Assembly (NCBI GenBank): GCA_902606445.1
Contig: CACLGJ010000009.1
Coordinates: forward strand, 1 to 39,943
Length of the DNA: 39,943 bases
Source of the DNA: an uncultured Pelagibacteraceae bacterium
Lineage (GTDB): Bacteria > Pseudomonadota > Alphaproteobacteria > Pelagibacterales > Pelagibacteraceae
Direction of reading: 5' to 3'
How positions within the stretch are numbered: the stretch's first letter is position 1; each line of letters starts with the position of its first letter. The translations under genes and the position numbers were made by a program. Below are positions 7,515-17,121 of the stretch, one piece after another. The notes beneath the pieces are model-generated. The model saw only the letters and a list, made by a program, of their open reading frames with translations. It made no database searches and was not told where the DNA came from.

Positions 7515-8861
7515 ATGAGCTCAGAAAATAGAACTTCAGTACCCAATTCATTAAATGAACATTGGATGCCATTTACATCCAATAAAGATTTTAAAAAAAA
7601 TCCAAGATTAATTACAGAAGCAAAAGGTGTTTACTTAAAAACCCATCATGGCAAAACACAAATAGATGCTAGCTCAGGATTATTTTGCAATCCATTAGGT
7701 CACGGGCGAAAAGAAATTACTGAAGCTGTTACAAAACAATTAGAAACTTTAGATTATGCTCAGCCTTTTCAACAAGGTTTTGGTGGTTCATTTGAATTGG
7801 CTACAAAAATTGCAAAACATACACCTGGTGATTTAAATAAAATATTTTACACAATTTGTGGATCAACAGCAGTTGAAACTGCTCTCAAAATTGCTATCGC
7901 ATATCATAGAGCTAAAGGCCATGCAGAAAGATTTAGATTTGTAGGTAGAGAACGTGGATATCATGGAATGAATATAGGATGTATCTCAGTTGGTGGAATG
8001 ATTAATAACGTTAAAACTTTTGCTAGTGTTTTGATGCCAGGTGTTCAACACATAAGTCATACTCATTTACCTGAACATAAATTTGTTAGTGGTCAACCTG
8101 AAACTGGAGATTATTTAGCTAATGATTTAGAAACTATATGCGCAAACTTTGGTGGAGAAAATATTGCTGCATGTATAGTTGAACCTATTGCTGGATCTAC
8201 AGGAACACTGGTTCCTCCAAAAGGATATTTACAAAAATTGAGAGAAATTTGTGATAAGCATGGAATATTATTAATTTTTGATGAAGTTATTACTGGTTGG
8301 GGAAGGACCGGATCAAAGTTTGCAGCACATGAGTTTGGGGTTACTCCAGACATAATGACAATGGCAAAAGCAACAACTAATGGAGTTGTTCCGATGGGTG
8401 TTGTTGCATGTAATGATTATATTTATGATGCAGTGATGGACTCTTCTCCAATGGGTTCAGTTGAACTATTTCATGGTTATACTTATTCAGGGATTCCTGT
8501 TGCAGTTGCTGCTGCATTAGCAGTTCAAGATATTTTTGAAAAAGAAGATATTTTTAATAGAGCAAAAGATTTAGCACCTTATTTTCAAAAAGGTTTATTT
8601 TCTCTTCAAGATTTAGAATCTGTAGATAACATAAGAGGTTATGGAATGATGGGTGGAATAGATATGAAACTAAATACGAAACCTGGTAAGGCTGGATATG
8701 AAACTTTTAAATCATGTTATGAAGCAGGTGTAAACTTTAAAGCTACAGGAGATTGCTTAATCATTGCTCCACAATTCATATGCGAAAAAAAACATATCGA
8801 TGAGATTATTGATAAATTAAGAACAGGTATCACTAACTATCAAAAGAACCAAAAGAACTAG
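7515..8861 (+). CDS. tpa: Taurine (or beta-alanine/omega-amino acid):pyruvate aminotransferase
   Basis: A 448-residue class III PLP aminotransferase. It shows 'HWMPFTSNKDF' near the N-terminus, 'GSTAVETALKIA' at 116-127, 'FDEVITGWGRTG' at 255-266 (Asp256 contacts the PLP ring nitrogen), and the Schiff-base Lys285 in 'MTMAKATTNGVVPMG'. By sequence it belongs to the broad beta-alanine:pyruvate aminotransferase subgroup that also contains taurine:pyruvate aminotransferases. Divergence from tauABC and linkage to alanine dehydrogenase favour taurine plus pyruvate to sulfoacetaldehyde plus alanine. Beta-alanine or another omega-amine as substrate cannot be excluded. No Shine-Dalgarno site is visible before the ATG. 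Confidence 0.82.
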   Translation: MSSENRTSVPNSLNEHWMPFTSNKDFKKNPRLITEAKGVYLKTHHGKTQIDASSGLFCNPLGHGRKEITEAVTKQLETLDYAQPFQQGFGGSFELATKIAKHTPGDLNKIFYTICGSTAVETALKIAIAYHRAKGHAERFRFVGRERGYHGMNIGCISVGGMINNVKTFASVLMPGVQHISHTHLPEHKFVSGQPETGDYLANDLETICANFGGENIAACIVEPIAGSTGTLVPPKGYLQKLREICDKHGILLIFDEVITGWGRTGSKFAAHEFGVTPDIMTMAKATTNGVVPMGVVACNDYIYDAVMDSSPMGSVELFHGYTYSGIPVAVAAALAVQDIFEKEDIFNRAKDLAPYFQKGLFSLQDLESVDNIRGYGMMGGIDMKLNTKPGKAGYETFKSCYEAGVNFKATGDCLIIAPQFICEKKHIDEIIDKLRTGITNYQKNQKN

Positions 8862-8907
8862 CTAGTTAATTTTTTATATATCTATAATTAATACATAGAG
8901 AAAGATA

Positions 8908-10020
8908 ATGCGGATAGGCGTACCTAAAGAAATAAAACCACAAGAAAATAGAATTGGGTTAACACCCGATAGTGTAAAAACTTTAGTATCTGAAGGTCAC
9001 GAAGTTTTAGTTGAAAATAATGGTGGTTTTGAAGCTGGTTTTGAAAATGATCAATATATAAAAGCTGGTGCTAAAATAGTTAATAGTGCAACTGACATTT
9101 TTAATGATGCTGAAATAATTGTTAAAGTAAAAGAGCCTCAAAAAGTAGAAGTAGATATGATTAGAGAAAATCAAATTATATATACTTATCTTCATTTAGC
9201 TGCTGCAAAAGAACTTACAGAGGGATTAATCAAATCTAAAAGTATTAATATTGCATATGAAACTGTTACTGATGAAAACGGTAGACTTCCCTTGCTAGCA
9301 CCTATGAGTGCTGTTGCAGGACGAATGTCTATTCAAGCAGGAGCGCATTGTTTAGAAAAAAATCAAAAAGGTAGAGGTCTTTTATTAGGAGGTGCACCTG
9401 GAGTAACCGGTGGAAAAGTAGTAATTTTGGGTGGTGGAGTTGTAGGAGAAAATGCTGCAATTATAGCAACAGGAATGCAAGCTAAAGTTCATATAGTTGA
9501 CAAATCAGAGGCAAGACTTAATCAATTAGTCAAAATGTTTGGTGATAAAATTATTCCTGAACAAAGTGATAAAATAGATTTGAATAATTTAATTTCAGAA
9601 GCAGATCTGTTAGTTGGTGGTGTACTTGTGCCTGGAGCTGAAGCACCAAAGTTAGTTACAAAAGATATGTTAAAATTAATGAAAAGAGGTTCAGTTATAG
9701 TTGATGTTGCTATTGATCAAGGTGGATGTGTTGAGACTAGTAAACCAACTACTCACGGTGATCCTACATATATAGTTGATGATGTTGTACATTACTGTGT
9801 TGCCAACATGCCTGGAGGAGTCCCAAGAACTTCTACTTTTGCATTAAATCAAGCAACTCTTCCTTATTTAGTAAAATTAGCAAATAATGGTTTTCAGAAG
9901 ACGCTAAGAGAGGATAAAAATTTTTTAGCAGGATTAAATGTTCACAAAGGGCATGTAACTTATAAAGCTGTTGCTGATGCCTTTGGACATGAATTTGTGG
10001 AGCCCCTATCAATTCTTTGA
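8908..10020 (+). CDS. ald: Alanine dehydrogenase
   Basis: A 370-residue NAD-dependent alanine dehydrogenase. 'MRIGVPKEIKPQENRIGLTP' is the family's N-terminal signature. Lys75 (in 'VKVKEP'), His96 (in 'TYLHLAAA') and Asp270 (in 'DVAIDQGG') sit exactly at the known catalytic and substrate positions. The nucleotide-binding loop 'GGGVVGENAA' is at 175-184. It oxidises L-alanine to pyruvate and ammonia. Beside the taurine aminotransferase it would regenerate pyruvate as amino acceptor and release the taurine nitrogen as ammonia. It starts 46 bases after tpa and is followed closely by an FAD oxidoreductase, so the three probably form one operon. Confidence 0.95.
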   Translation: MRIGVPKEIKPQENRIGLTPDSVKTLVSEGHEVLVENNGGFEAGFENDQYIKAGAKIVNSATDIFNDAEIIVKVKEPQKVEVDMIRENQIIYTYLHLAAAKELTEGLIKSKSINIAYETVTDENGRLPLLAPMSAVAGRMSIQAGAHCLEKNQKGRGLLLGGAPGVTGGKVVILGGGVVGENAAIIATGMQAKVHIVDKSEARLNQLVKMFGDKIIPEQSDKIDLNNLISEADLLVGGVLVPGAEAPKLVTKDMLKLMKRGSVIVDVAIDQGGCVETSKPTTHGDPTYIVDDVVHYCVANMPGGVPRTSTFALNQATLPYLVKLANNGFQKTLREDKNFLAGLNVHKGHVTYKAVADAFGHEFVEPLSIL

Positions 10021-10025
10021 TAAAA

Positions 10026-11372
10026 ATGAAAAATATCTATCATTCAGATATTTATAAATTTGAAAAACCTGTAAATAGTTATTGGGAAGATACCACAAAA
10101 GAAAATTTTAATTTAGAAAAATTAACCAATGATATTAATTCAGAAGTAGTTGTTATTGGTGGAGGGTATACAGGTTTATTATGTGCAATAAACTTGATAG
10201 AAAATTATAATCAAGATGTAATTTTGCTTGAAGCAGGAAAAATAGGCTGGGGTGCCTCATCTCGAAATGGAGGATTTTGCTCATTTCCACCGATTAAGAC
10301 TTCTTTCAAAAAACTTCAAAAAATTTATGGAAGGGAAGAAACAAAAAAATTTTTTGAAAATGCAGTAGAAGGATCTAAATACACAAAAAATATTATAAAC
10401 CATTATAATATTGATTGTGATGTAACAGGAGAGTGTAATTTTATATTAGCTCACCATCCAAATAAATTTGATCAAATTAAAGAACAGGCAAACGTTTATA
10501 AAAATGAATTTGGTATAGAAACAAGTTTATATTCTAAAGAAGAGTTTAATGAAATCGGTCATAAGGGGACAGAACAGTATGGCGCTCTTTCATATAAACC
10601 TGGATTTGCAATTAATCCACTTAAGTTTGTTAATGGTATAGCAAAATATGCTTTATCAAAAAAACTAAGGATATTTGAACATTCGTTAGTAGAGAAAATT
10701 AATAAAATTAATGGATCTTATAATCTTAAAACTAGAGAGGGGTCTGTAAAAACAAAAAAAGTAGTAGTAACTACTAATGGTTTTTATCAAGAAGGTTTAG
10801 TTCCTCAAATGAACTCTAGAATTTTACCAGTAATATCAAATATTATCGTTACAAGAAAATTAACAAAAGATGAAATTGATTTACATAATTTCAAAACATT
10901 TTCACCAATAGCTAATACCAAGAATCTTCTATATTATTATAGAAAATTACCAGATAACCGAATTTTATTTGGTACAAGAGGAGATTTTATTGGTAGTGAT
11001 CAATCAAATTTAAATAGATCAAAAAAAATGGAATTATTTTTAAAGAATATTTTTCCAAATTGGTCTGATGTTTCTATAGAGTACAATTGGAGAGGATTAA
11101 TTGCTATGTCACAAAAATTGACTCCATCAATTGGAAAGATTGAAAATGAAGAAATTTACTACGGTTTTGGTTATCATGGAGTAGGTGTAAGTTCTGCACC
11201 TTGGACTGGCAAACAATTATCTAAACTTGTATTCTCATCTAATAGCAAAGATCTCAATGTTTCAAAAATTTACAAAGGGTTACCAAAAAAATTTATTTTT
11301 CCAAAATTAAGAATATTTTATTTTAGACTGGCTGTTTTATTTTATAATATTAAGGATAAATTTAATATTTAA
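10026..11372 (+). CDS. FAD-dependent oxidoreductase, DadA/PuuB-like (DAO family)
   Basis: The protein has an N-terminal FAD-binding fingerprint 'VVVIGGGYTGLLCAINL' followed by 'LLEAGKIGWGASSRNGGFC', typical of the glycine/D-amino acid oxidase (DAO) family near gamma-glutamylputrescine oxidase. I chose the ATG at 10026, five bases past the ald stop; an in-frame TTG at 10017 overlapping ald is less likely. It should oxidise an amine or D-amino acid. Because it follows tpa and ald, a role in taurine or related amine oxidation is possible, and TauY-type taurine dehydrogenases are flavoproteins of similar size. No small TauX-like partner gene is adjacent. The substrate is unknown. Confidence 0.82.
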   Translation: MKNIYHSDIYKFEKPVNSYWEDTTKENFNLEKLTNDINSEVVVIGGGYTGLLCAINLIENYNQDVILLEAGKIGWGASSRNGGFCSFPPIKTSFKKLQKIYGREETKKFFENAVEGSKYTKNIINHYNIDCDVTGECNFILAHHPNKFDQIKEQANVYKNEFGIETSLYSKEEFNEIGHKGTEQYGALSYKPGFAINPLKFVNGIAKYALSKKLRIFEHSLVEKINKINGSYNLKTREGSVKTKKVVVTTNGFYQEGLVPQMNSRILPVISNIIVTRKLTKDEIDLHNFKTFSPIANTKNLLYYYRKLPDNRILFGTRGDFIGSDQSNLNRSKKMELFLKNIFPNWSDVSIEYNWRGLIAMSQKLTPSIGKIENEEIYYGFGYHGVGVSSAPWTGKQLSKLVFSSNSKDLNVSKIYKGLPKKFIFPKLRIFYFRLAVLFYNIKDKFNI

Positions 11373-11377
11373 AGTTT

Positions 11378-12538
11378 ATGAAAAGCATTTATTATTGGTC
11401 ACCTTTTATCTCTAAAATAGCAACTATCCAAGCAGTTATCAATTCAACTCATTCAATTAATCAATATTCAAACAAAAATTTATTTAAAGCAAGTATTGTA
11501 GATGCTGTTCATGAATGGGCTGAATATGAGGGATTATTAAAAGAAAAAAAAGTTGAATTAATTTACTTAAATAAAGAATCAAGTTTTAAGTCAATTAAAG
11601 GCAATGGTTTTTTTAAGAGTAGACTTTTGTACTTTTATATTTTTTTTAAATCTTTTTTTTCATTAAACAAACTTTTAAAAAAACAAAAACCTGATTATTT
11701 AATTATTCATCTAATTACTTCTTTACCTTTGATTTTATTTTGTATTTTTAAATATGAAACAAAGTTAATTTTAAGGATATCTGGTCTTCCAAAAATGAAC
11801 TTATTAAGAAAAATAATTTGGTATTTAGCATCTAAAAAAATTTATAAAATTACATGCCCTACAGATGATACATACAAAGACCTATTAAAATATAAATTTT
11901 TATCAAATAAATTAGTAGTTTTAAAAGACCCAATAATAAATATTAAAAATATTAATATTTCCAAAAAAACTCATCCCAAACTTGATTCTAAAGCTTTAGA
12001 TATAGTAAATAATAAAAATTTTTTTTTATCAATTGGTAGATTTACTAGACAAAAAAATTTTCTTTTCTATTTAGAATGTATTCCAGAAATTCTTAAAATT
12101 AACAAAGATCTATTTTTTTTATTTATAGGTCAGGGTGAAGATAAAAAAGAGTTTTTAGATAAGGCCAAAAAGTTAAAAATTTTAGACAAAATTTTACTAA
12201 TTGATTATACAAATAATGTTCACTTTTTTATGAGTAAGAGTAAAGCTTTTGTCCTAACATCTTTATGGGAAGATCCAGGTTTTGTTTTAGTAGAGTCTGG
12301 CTATAACAATTGTCAGGTAATATCCAGTGATTGTCCAAACGGTCCAATAGAAATAATTGGAAATGACGGTGGTTATTTATTTAAGTCAAATTCAAAAAAA
12401 AATTTCGTCGATATTGTAAAAAATTTTTTAAACGATTCAAATGAAAATAGGTTTTTTAAAAAAATTGTTTTGAAAAAAAGAGTTAAAGATTTTACAAGTT
12501 TTCAACATTTTTTGAAAATAAAAAAAATTTTGAATTAA
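11378..12538 (+). CDS. Glycosyltransferase family 4 (GT-B fold)
   Basis: The C-terminal half carries the donor-binding core of GT4 enzymes: 'FLSIGRFTRQKNFLFYLE', 'FLFIGQGEDKKEF', then 'VLTSLWEDPGFVLVESG' with the paired glutamates of the EX7E motif. This last part has 'DPGF' where many relatives have 'EGFG'. The N-terminal half is less conserved and rich in Lys, Phe and Ile. It transfers a sugar during surface-polysaccharide or LPS assembly; donor and acceptor are unknown. It sits five bases after the FAD oxidoreductase, on the same strand but with unrelated function. Its stop abuts that of the convergent epimerase gene within TAATTA. Confidence 0.85.
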   Translation: MKSIYYWSPFISKIATIQAVINSTHSINQYSNKNLFKASIVDAVHEWAEYEGLLKEKKVELIYLNKESSFKSIKGNGFFKSRLLYFYIFFKSFFSLNKLLKKQKPDYLIIHLITSLPLILFCIFKYETKLILRISGLPKMNLLRKIIWYLASKKIYKITCPTDDTYKDLLKYKFLSNKLVVLKDPIINIKNINISKKTHPKLDSKALDIVNNKNFFLSIGRFTRQKNFLFYLECIPEILKINKDLFFLFIGQGEDKKEFLDKAKKLKILDKILLIDYTNNVHFFMSKSKAFVLTSLWEDPGFVLVESGYNNCQVISSDCPNGPIEIIGNDGGYLFKSNSKKNFVDIVKNFLNDSNENRFFKKIVLKKRVKDFTSFQHFLKIKKILN

Positions 12539-13549
12539 TTATTTTTTTCTTTTATAAAAATCTAAATACCATTTAACAAATTTTTTAATTCCATCTTTAT
12601 AGTTTGTTTTTGGATTATATCCTGTAATCTTTTTTAAAAGTGAAGTATCAGATAAAGTTGTATGAACATCGCCTTTTTGCATTGGCAGATAATTTCGTTT
12701 AATTTTTCTATTTAATTCTTTCTCAAGAGCATTGATAAAATTTAACAAATATATTTTCTTTGTATTTCCAATATTTAGAGTCCTAAAAGGGGCAACAGTA
12801 GACAGACTGTCATTGTTGTATTTTTTTCCTATTTTTAGAGATGGTGCTTTATTTAATAACTTATAGATCCCATCAACAATATCATCAATATAAGTATAGT
12901 CCCTATACATCTTTCCTTTGTTATAGATGTCAACTTTTTTTCCCTCTAAAATTTTTTTAGTAAATTTAAAGTAAGCCATGTCGGGTCTTCCAAAAGGGCC
13001 ATACACGGTAAAAAATCTTAACATCGTAATCGGCAAATTCCATAAGCTTGAATAAGAGTGAGCTAATGACTCTGTTGATTTTTTTGTTGCTGCATAAAAA
13101 CTAACTTGATGGTCTGTTCTGTCATTTTCTTGAAAAGGTAATTTTTTATTTGCACCATACACTGATGAACTCGAACCAATTATTAAATGTTTTAATTTAA
13201 TTTCATTTGCTATTTTTAAAATATTAAAAGTACCAAATATATTTGAATGCAAGTAAGTATTAGGGTTTTTTATACTATGTCTCACCCCAGCTTGTGCAGC
13301 TAGATGAACTATTATTTTAGGTTTAAAAACTTTTATGCTTTTAGATAGTTTCTTCTCATTTTCAAGAGTTCCTTTTGTGAATGAAAAATTTTTATATCTT
13401 TTTAGAATATTTAATCGAGCTTTTTTCAGTTTTATATCATAATAATTATTCATTGAGTCCAATCCATGAACTTTAATTCCTTTATTAAGTAATTTTATAG
13501 CTAAATGAAATCCAATAAAACCTGAGGAGCCAGTTATGAATATTTTCAT
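12539..13549 (-). CDS. UDP-glucuronate 4-epimerase-like NAD-dependent epimerase
   Basis: A 336-residue extended short-chain dehydrogenase. It has the NAD fingerprint 'ITGSSGFIGFHLA' at 5-17, 'GLDSMNNYYDIKLKKARL' at 29-46 (characteristic of the CapI/LspL UDP-glucuronate 4-epimerase group), 'SSSSVYG' at 126-132, and the catalytic Tyr152-Lys156 pair in 'YAATK'. The C-terminal 'YLPMQKGDVHTT' also fits this group. It would interconvert UDP-glucuronate and UDP-galacturonate to supply acidic sugars for surface glycans. It diverges from the CDP-paratose 2-epimerase-like gene 67 bases away. Confidence 0.87.
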   Translation of the reverse strand: MKIFITGSSGFIGFHLAIKLLNKGIKVHGLDSMNNYYDIKLKKARLNILKRYKNFSFTKGTLENEKKLSKSIKVFKPKIIVHLAAQAGVRHSIKNPNTYLHSNIFGTFNILKIANEIKLKHLIIGSSSSVYGANKKLPFQENDRTDHQVSFYAATKKSTESLAHSYSSLWNLPITMLRFFTVYGPFGRPDMAYFKFTKKILEGKKVDIYNKGKMYRDYTYIDDIVDGIYKLLNKAPSLKIGKKYNNDSLSTVAPFRTLNIGNTKKIYLLNFINALEKELNRKIKRNYLPMQKGDVHTTLSDTSLLKKITGYNPKTNYKDGIKKFVKWYLDFYKRKK

Positions 13550-13616
13550 AGATATTTTGTTTATATGTTTCTTTTCTTAGAATATATTAGTAAATAAATA
13601 TCAAACAACTTATAAA

Positions 13617-14675
13617 ATGATTTTAATAACTGGATCTACCGGGTTAATTGGTTCTGCAGCAAGTTTTTTTTACTTGGATAAAAAAATAAAGGTGCTTGGT
13701 ATTGATAATAATCTTAGGAGTTATTTTTTTGGTAATAAAGGAAGTAATAAGTGGAAAGAGAAAATTTTAAAAAGAAATGAAAATTATAAACACTATTCTG
13801 TAGATATTAGAAACAAAAAAAAAATATTTGATATTTTTAAGAATTACGGAAAAAAAATAAAAGCTGTCATCCATACTGCAGCACAACCTTCACACGATTG
13901 GGCTGCAAAAGAACCATTTGTTGATTTTGAAGTGAACGCCAATGGAACACTTAATTTGTTGGAAGCATTTAGACTATTTAGTCCACATGCATCATTTGTC
14001 TTTACATCAACTAATAAAGTTTATGGGGATAGACCAAACTTTTTACCTTTAAGGGAAAAAAAATCTAGATTTGAGATTAATAGTAATCATTTTTTTTACA
14101 AAAAAGGTATCAATGAAACTATGTCATTAGATCAAACTACTCATTCAATATTTGGCTCCTCAAAAGTATCTGCTGATATTTTAGTGCAAGAATATGGAAG
14201 GTATTTTAATTTAAAAACAGTATCATTTAGAGGTGGATGTTTAACTGGGGAAAATCATTCAGGAGCGGAACTTCATGGTTTTTTATCATTTTTAGTGAAG
14301 TCAATTTTAACTAAAAAAAAATACTTTATTTTTGGTTATAAAGGAAAACAGGTAAGAGATAATATTCATAGCTATGATGTAGTAAATGCATTTAACGAGT
14401 TCATAAAAAAACCAAAATATGGTGGATGTGTTTACAATCTTGGTGGTGGTAGAAGTAATAGTTGTTCTATATTAGAAGCAATTGATCTAATAGAAAAAAT
14501 TAGCAATACAAAAAGCAATTATAGTATTTTAAAAAAAAATAGAGTTGGAGATCATATTTGGTGGATTACTGATAATTCAAAATTTAAAAAAGATTTTCCA
14601 AATTGGAAAATAAGATATTCATTACAAAACACTTTAAAAAAAATGATTAATTTCGAATATTGGTCAAAAAGTTAA
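13617..14675 (+). CDS. CDP-paratose 2-epimerase-like NAD-dependent epimerase
   Basis: A 352-residue extended short-chain dehydrogenase. 'ILITGSTGLIGSAASFFYL' opens the Rossmann fold. 'GIDNNLRSYFFG' at 28-39, 'AAQPSHDWAAKEP' at 88-100, 'FEVNANGTLNLLEA' at 104-117 and 'STNKVYGDRPN' at 131-141 are hallmarks of the CDP-paratose (tyvelose) 2-epimerase family. The usual YxxxK catalytic pair reads 'FGSSK', so Phe179 stands in the Tyr position while Lys183 is kept. It probably epimerises a deoxy- or dideoxyhexose nucleotide. The ColD-like 3-dehydratase about 12 kb away shows that 3-deoxysugar chemistry occurs here. The true substrate is uncertain. Confidence 0.8.
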   Translation: MILITGSTGLIGSAASFFYLDKKIKVLGIDNNLRSYFFGNKGSNKWKEKILKRNENYKHYSVDIRNKKKIFDIFKNYGKKIKAVIHTAAQPSHDWAAKEPFVDFEVNANGTLNLLEAFRLFSPHASFVFTSTNKVYGDRPNFLPLREKKSRFEINSNHFFYKKGINETMSLDQTTHSIFGSSKVSADILVQEYGRYFNLKTVSFRGGCLTGENHSGAELHGFLSFLVKSILTKKKYFIFGYKGKQVRDNIHSYDVVNAFNEFIKKPKYGGCVYNLGGGRSNSCSILEAIDLIEKISNTKSNYSILKKNRVGDHIWWITDNSKFKKDFPNWKIRYSLQNTLKKMINFEYWSKS

Positions 14676-14676
14676 C

Positions 14677-17121
14677 GTGATTAAAGCTATTCCAAATAAT
14701 ACAAAAGTTGTCGTCGTGGGAGGTGGAGTTATTGGTTGTTCTGTTGCTTACCATTTAGCTAAATTTGGTTGGAAAGATGTTGTTGTTTTAGAAAGAGATC
14801 AACTAACATCGGGAACTACATGGCACGCTGCAGGGTTAGTAAGTCAATTAGGTCCTACAGCTGCTATTACAAAAATAAGAAAATATAGTTTAGATCTTTA
14901 TAAAAAATTGGAAAAAGAAGTTGATCATTCAGCAGGTCTAAGATTAAACGGTGCACTTTCTATTGCCCAAACAAATGGTCGTTGGCAAGAACTTCTAAGA
15001 CAAGCAACTACTGCACAATTATATAATATTGATGTAAAAGTTTTAGATAAAAACCAAATAAAAAAAAATTATCCAATTATTAACACAGATGAAATAATTG
15101 GTGGAATTTTTATGCCAGGCGATGGTGCTGCTGATCCCTCTGGAGTTACTCATTTATTAGCTAAAGCTGCAAGACAAGAGGGTGCCAAAATTTTTGAAAA
15201 ATCTCCAGTTGAAGAAATATTAACAGAAAATGGAAAAATTTCGGGAGTAAAAGTTAATGGACAAAAAATTGAATGTGAATATATCGTTTTAGCGTCAGGA
15301 ATGTGGTCAAGACAAATAGGTGAAAAAGCAGGAGTTAGCATTCCACTTTATCCTGCAGAACATTTTTACATTATCACAGAGCCAATAGAAAATTTATCTA
15401 AAACATTACCAACAATTAGAGATTTTGATAATCGTACTTATTTCAAAGAAGATGCAGGTAAATTATTAGTTGGAATTTTTGAGGGCAATTCTATTCCAGC
15501 TTGGGACAAAACAAATGTAGTCCCAGAAAATTTTTCATTTGGTGAATTTCAAGAAAATTTTGAACATTTTGAACCTTATTTAGCCTCGGCTATAAAAAGA
15601 TTCCCTGTTTTGGAAAAAGTAGGTATTAGAAAATTTTTTTCTGGTCCTGAGTCTTTTACCCCTGATACAAATACACTACTAGGTGAGGTACCTGAAATTC
15701 AAAACTTTTTTGTATGCTGTGGATTAAACAGTATTGGGATTGGAAGTGGAGGAGGAGTTGGCAAAGTTACTGCTGAGTGGTTAATGACTGGTCATCTAAA
15801 TGAAGATATTTTTAATTATGATATTAAAAGATTTCAAAAATTTCACTCAGAATTAAGTTTTATTAAAAAAAGAATTACAGAGTCATTAGGAGATTTATAT
15901 GGAATGCATTGGCCATTTAAACAACACAAAACCTCCAGGAATATCAAAACTCTTCCTCATCATGATGACTTGAAAAGTTTTGGCGCATGTTTTGGTGTTT
16001 CAGCTGGATATGAAAGACCTATGTGGTTTGCATTAGATGGAGAAAAAGCACAATATGAGTACAGTTACAATTATCAAAATTGGTATCCTTCAGCAGAGTA
16101 TGAAACAAACAATACCATTAAAAATGTTGGATTATTTGATTTAACACCTTTTTCAAAATTTGAGATTAAATCCGAAAAAGCCCATCTAGAATTACAAAGA
16201 ATTTGTACAGCAAATATTAAAAATGAAGTTGGAAAATGTATTTATACTCATATGTTGAATCCAGATGGAGGAATAGAAGCTGATTTAACTGTTGTGTGTA
16301 TTGATAATAATCATTTTAGAATAATTAGCTCAGCAGCAACACGTGAAAGAGATAAATTCCATATTAATAAGCATCTTTCAAAAGATATTGAATTAAAAGA
16401 TGTTACAGATGATTATTGTGTTTTTGGATTATTTGGACCTAAGAGTAGAGATTTGTTAAAAACAATTAGTAAAGATAATCTTGATAATGAGAGTTTTAAA
16501 TTTGGTACAGCAAAATATATAAATATAGATGGAACTAATGTTTGGGCACAAAGACTATCTTACGTTGGAGAATTAGGTTTTGAACTATATGTAAAACTTG
16601 ATGATGCAAAAAAGATATATGAATTACTTATAGAAAAAGGTAAGAATTTTAGTCTATCAAATTGTGGTATGCACGCTATGGATATTATGCGAATGGAAAG
16701 TGGCTTTTTACATTGGGGTCATGATATTTCACCTGAAGAAAATCAATATCAAGCCGGATTGTCTTTTACTATTAGCAAGAAGAAAGATGTTAATTTCGTA
16801 GGCAAGAATGCTTTAGAAAAAATTAAGAAAGAAAAGACAAAAAATAGATTTGCAATGTTTACTTTAAAAGATAGTGAACCAGGTAAGCCTCTATTACTTC
16901 ATGACGAGCCTATTTATATTGATGATAAGATTATAGGAAGATCGACTTCTGGAAACTATTCATTCAATTTTAAGAAGAATTTAGTGTTTGGATATATTGA
17001 TAATGACTTTTCTAATGATGAGCTTCAATCTAAGAATTTATTTATTGAAGTAGAAAAACAAAAGCATCCTATTAAAATTCAATTAGAGCCCCTAAAACGA
17101 ACAAATTTTAAAAATCTATAA
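14677..17121 (+). CDS. GcvT-family FAD oxidoreductase (dimethylglycine/sarcosine dehydrogenase-like)
   Basis: An 814-residue two-part enzyme. The N-terminal DAO domain starts with 'VVVVGGGVIGCSVAYHLA' at 11-28. 'TSGTTWHAAGL' at 44-54 contains His50, at the position where dimethylglycine and sarcosine dehydrogenases attach FAD covalently. From about residue 430 to the end is a GcvT (aminomethyltransferase) domain with 'LSYVGELGFELYVK'. The reaction is probably oxidative N-demethylation of dimethylglycine or sarcosine with transfer of the one-carbon unit to tetrahydrofolate, fitting SAR11 use of methylated amines. The start is GTG, one base after the previous stop; no in-frame ATG lies before the FAD motif. 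Which methylglycine is used cannot be told. Confidence 0.87.
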   Translation: MIKAIPNNTKVVVVGGGVIGCSVAYHLAKFGWKDVVVLERDQLTSGTTWHAAGLVSQLGPTAAITKIRKYSLDLYKKLEKEVDHSAGLRLNGALSIAQTNGRWQELLRQATTAQLYNIDVKVLDKNQIKKNYPIINTDEIIGGIFMPGDGAADPSGVTHLLAKAARQEGAKIFEKSPVEEILTENGKISGVKVNGQKIECEYIVLASGMWSRQIGEKAGVSIPLYPAEHFYIITEPIENLSKTLPTIRDFDNRTYFKEDAGKLLVGIFEGNSIPAWDKTNVVPENFSFGEFQENFEHFEPYLASAIKRFPVLEKVGIRKFFSGPESFTPDTNTLLGEVPEIQNFFVCCGLNSIGIGSGGGVGKVTAEWLMTGHLNEDIFNYDIKRFQKFHSELSFIKKRITESLGDLYGMHWPFKQHKTSRNIKTLPHHDDLKSFGACFGVSAGYERPMWFALDGEKAQYEYSYNYQNWYPSAEYETNNTIKNVGLFDLTPFSKFEIKSEKAHLELQRICTANIKNEVGKCIYTHMLNPDGGIEADLTVVCIDNNHFRIISSAATRERDKFHINKHLSKDIELKDVTDDYCVFGLFGPKSRDLLKTISKDNLDNESFKFGTAKYINIDGTNVWAQRLSYVGELGFELYVKLDDAKKIYELLIEKGKNFSLSNCGMHAMDIMRMESGFLHWGHDISPEENQYQAGLSFTISKKKDVNFVGKNALEKIKKEKTKNRFAMFTLKDSEPGKPLLLHDEPIYIDDKIIGRSTSGNYSFNFKKNLVFGYIDNDFSNDELQSKNLFIEVEKQKHPIKIQLEPLKRTNFKNL

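Noticed and set aside
8853..8881. Palindrome AACTAGCTAGTT followed by a T-run at the tpa stop, as a terminator
   Set aside because: The palindrome has no loop, so its hairpin would be short. The next gene ald is functionally linked and 46 bases away, so a terminator is unlikely.
10017..10025. TTG start for the FAD oxidoreductase
   Set aside because: An ATG six to nine bases downstream avoids overlap with the ald stop and leaves the FAD motif intact.
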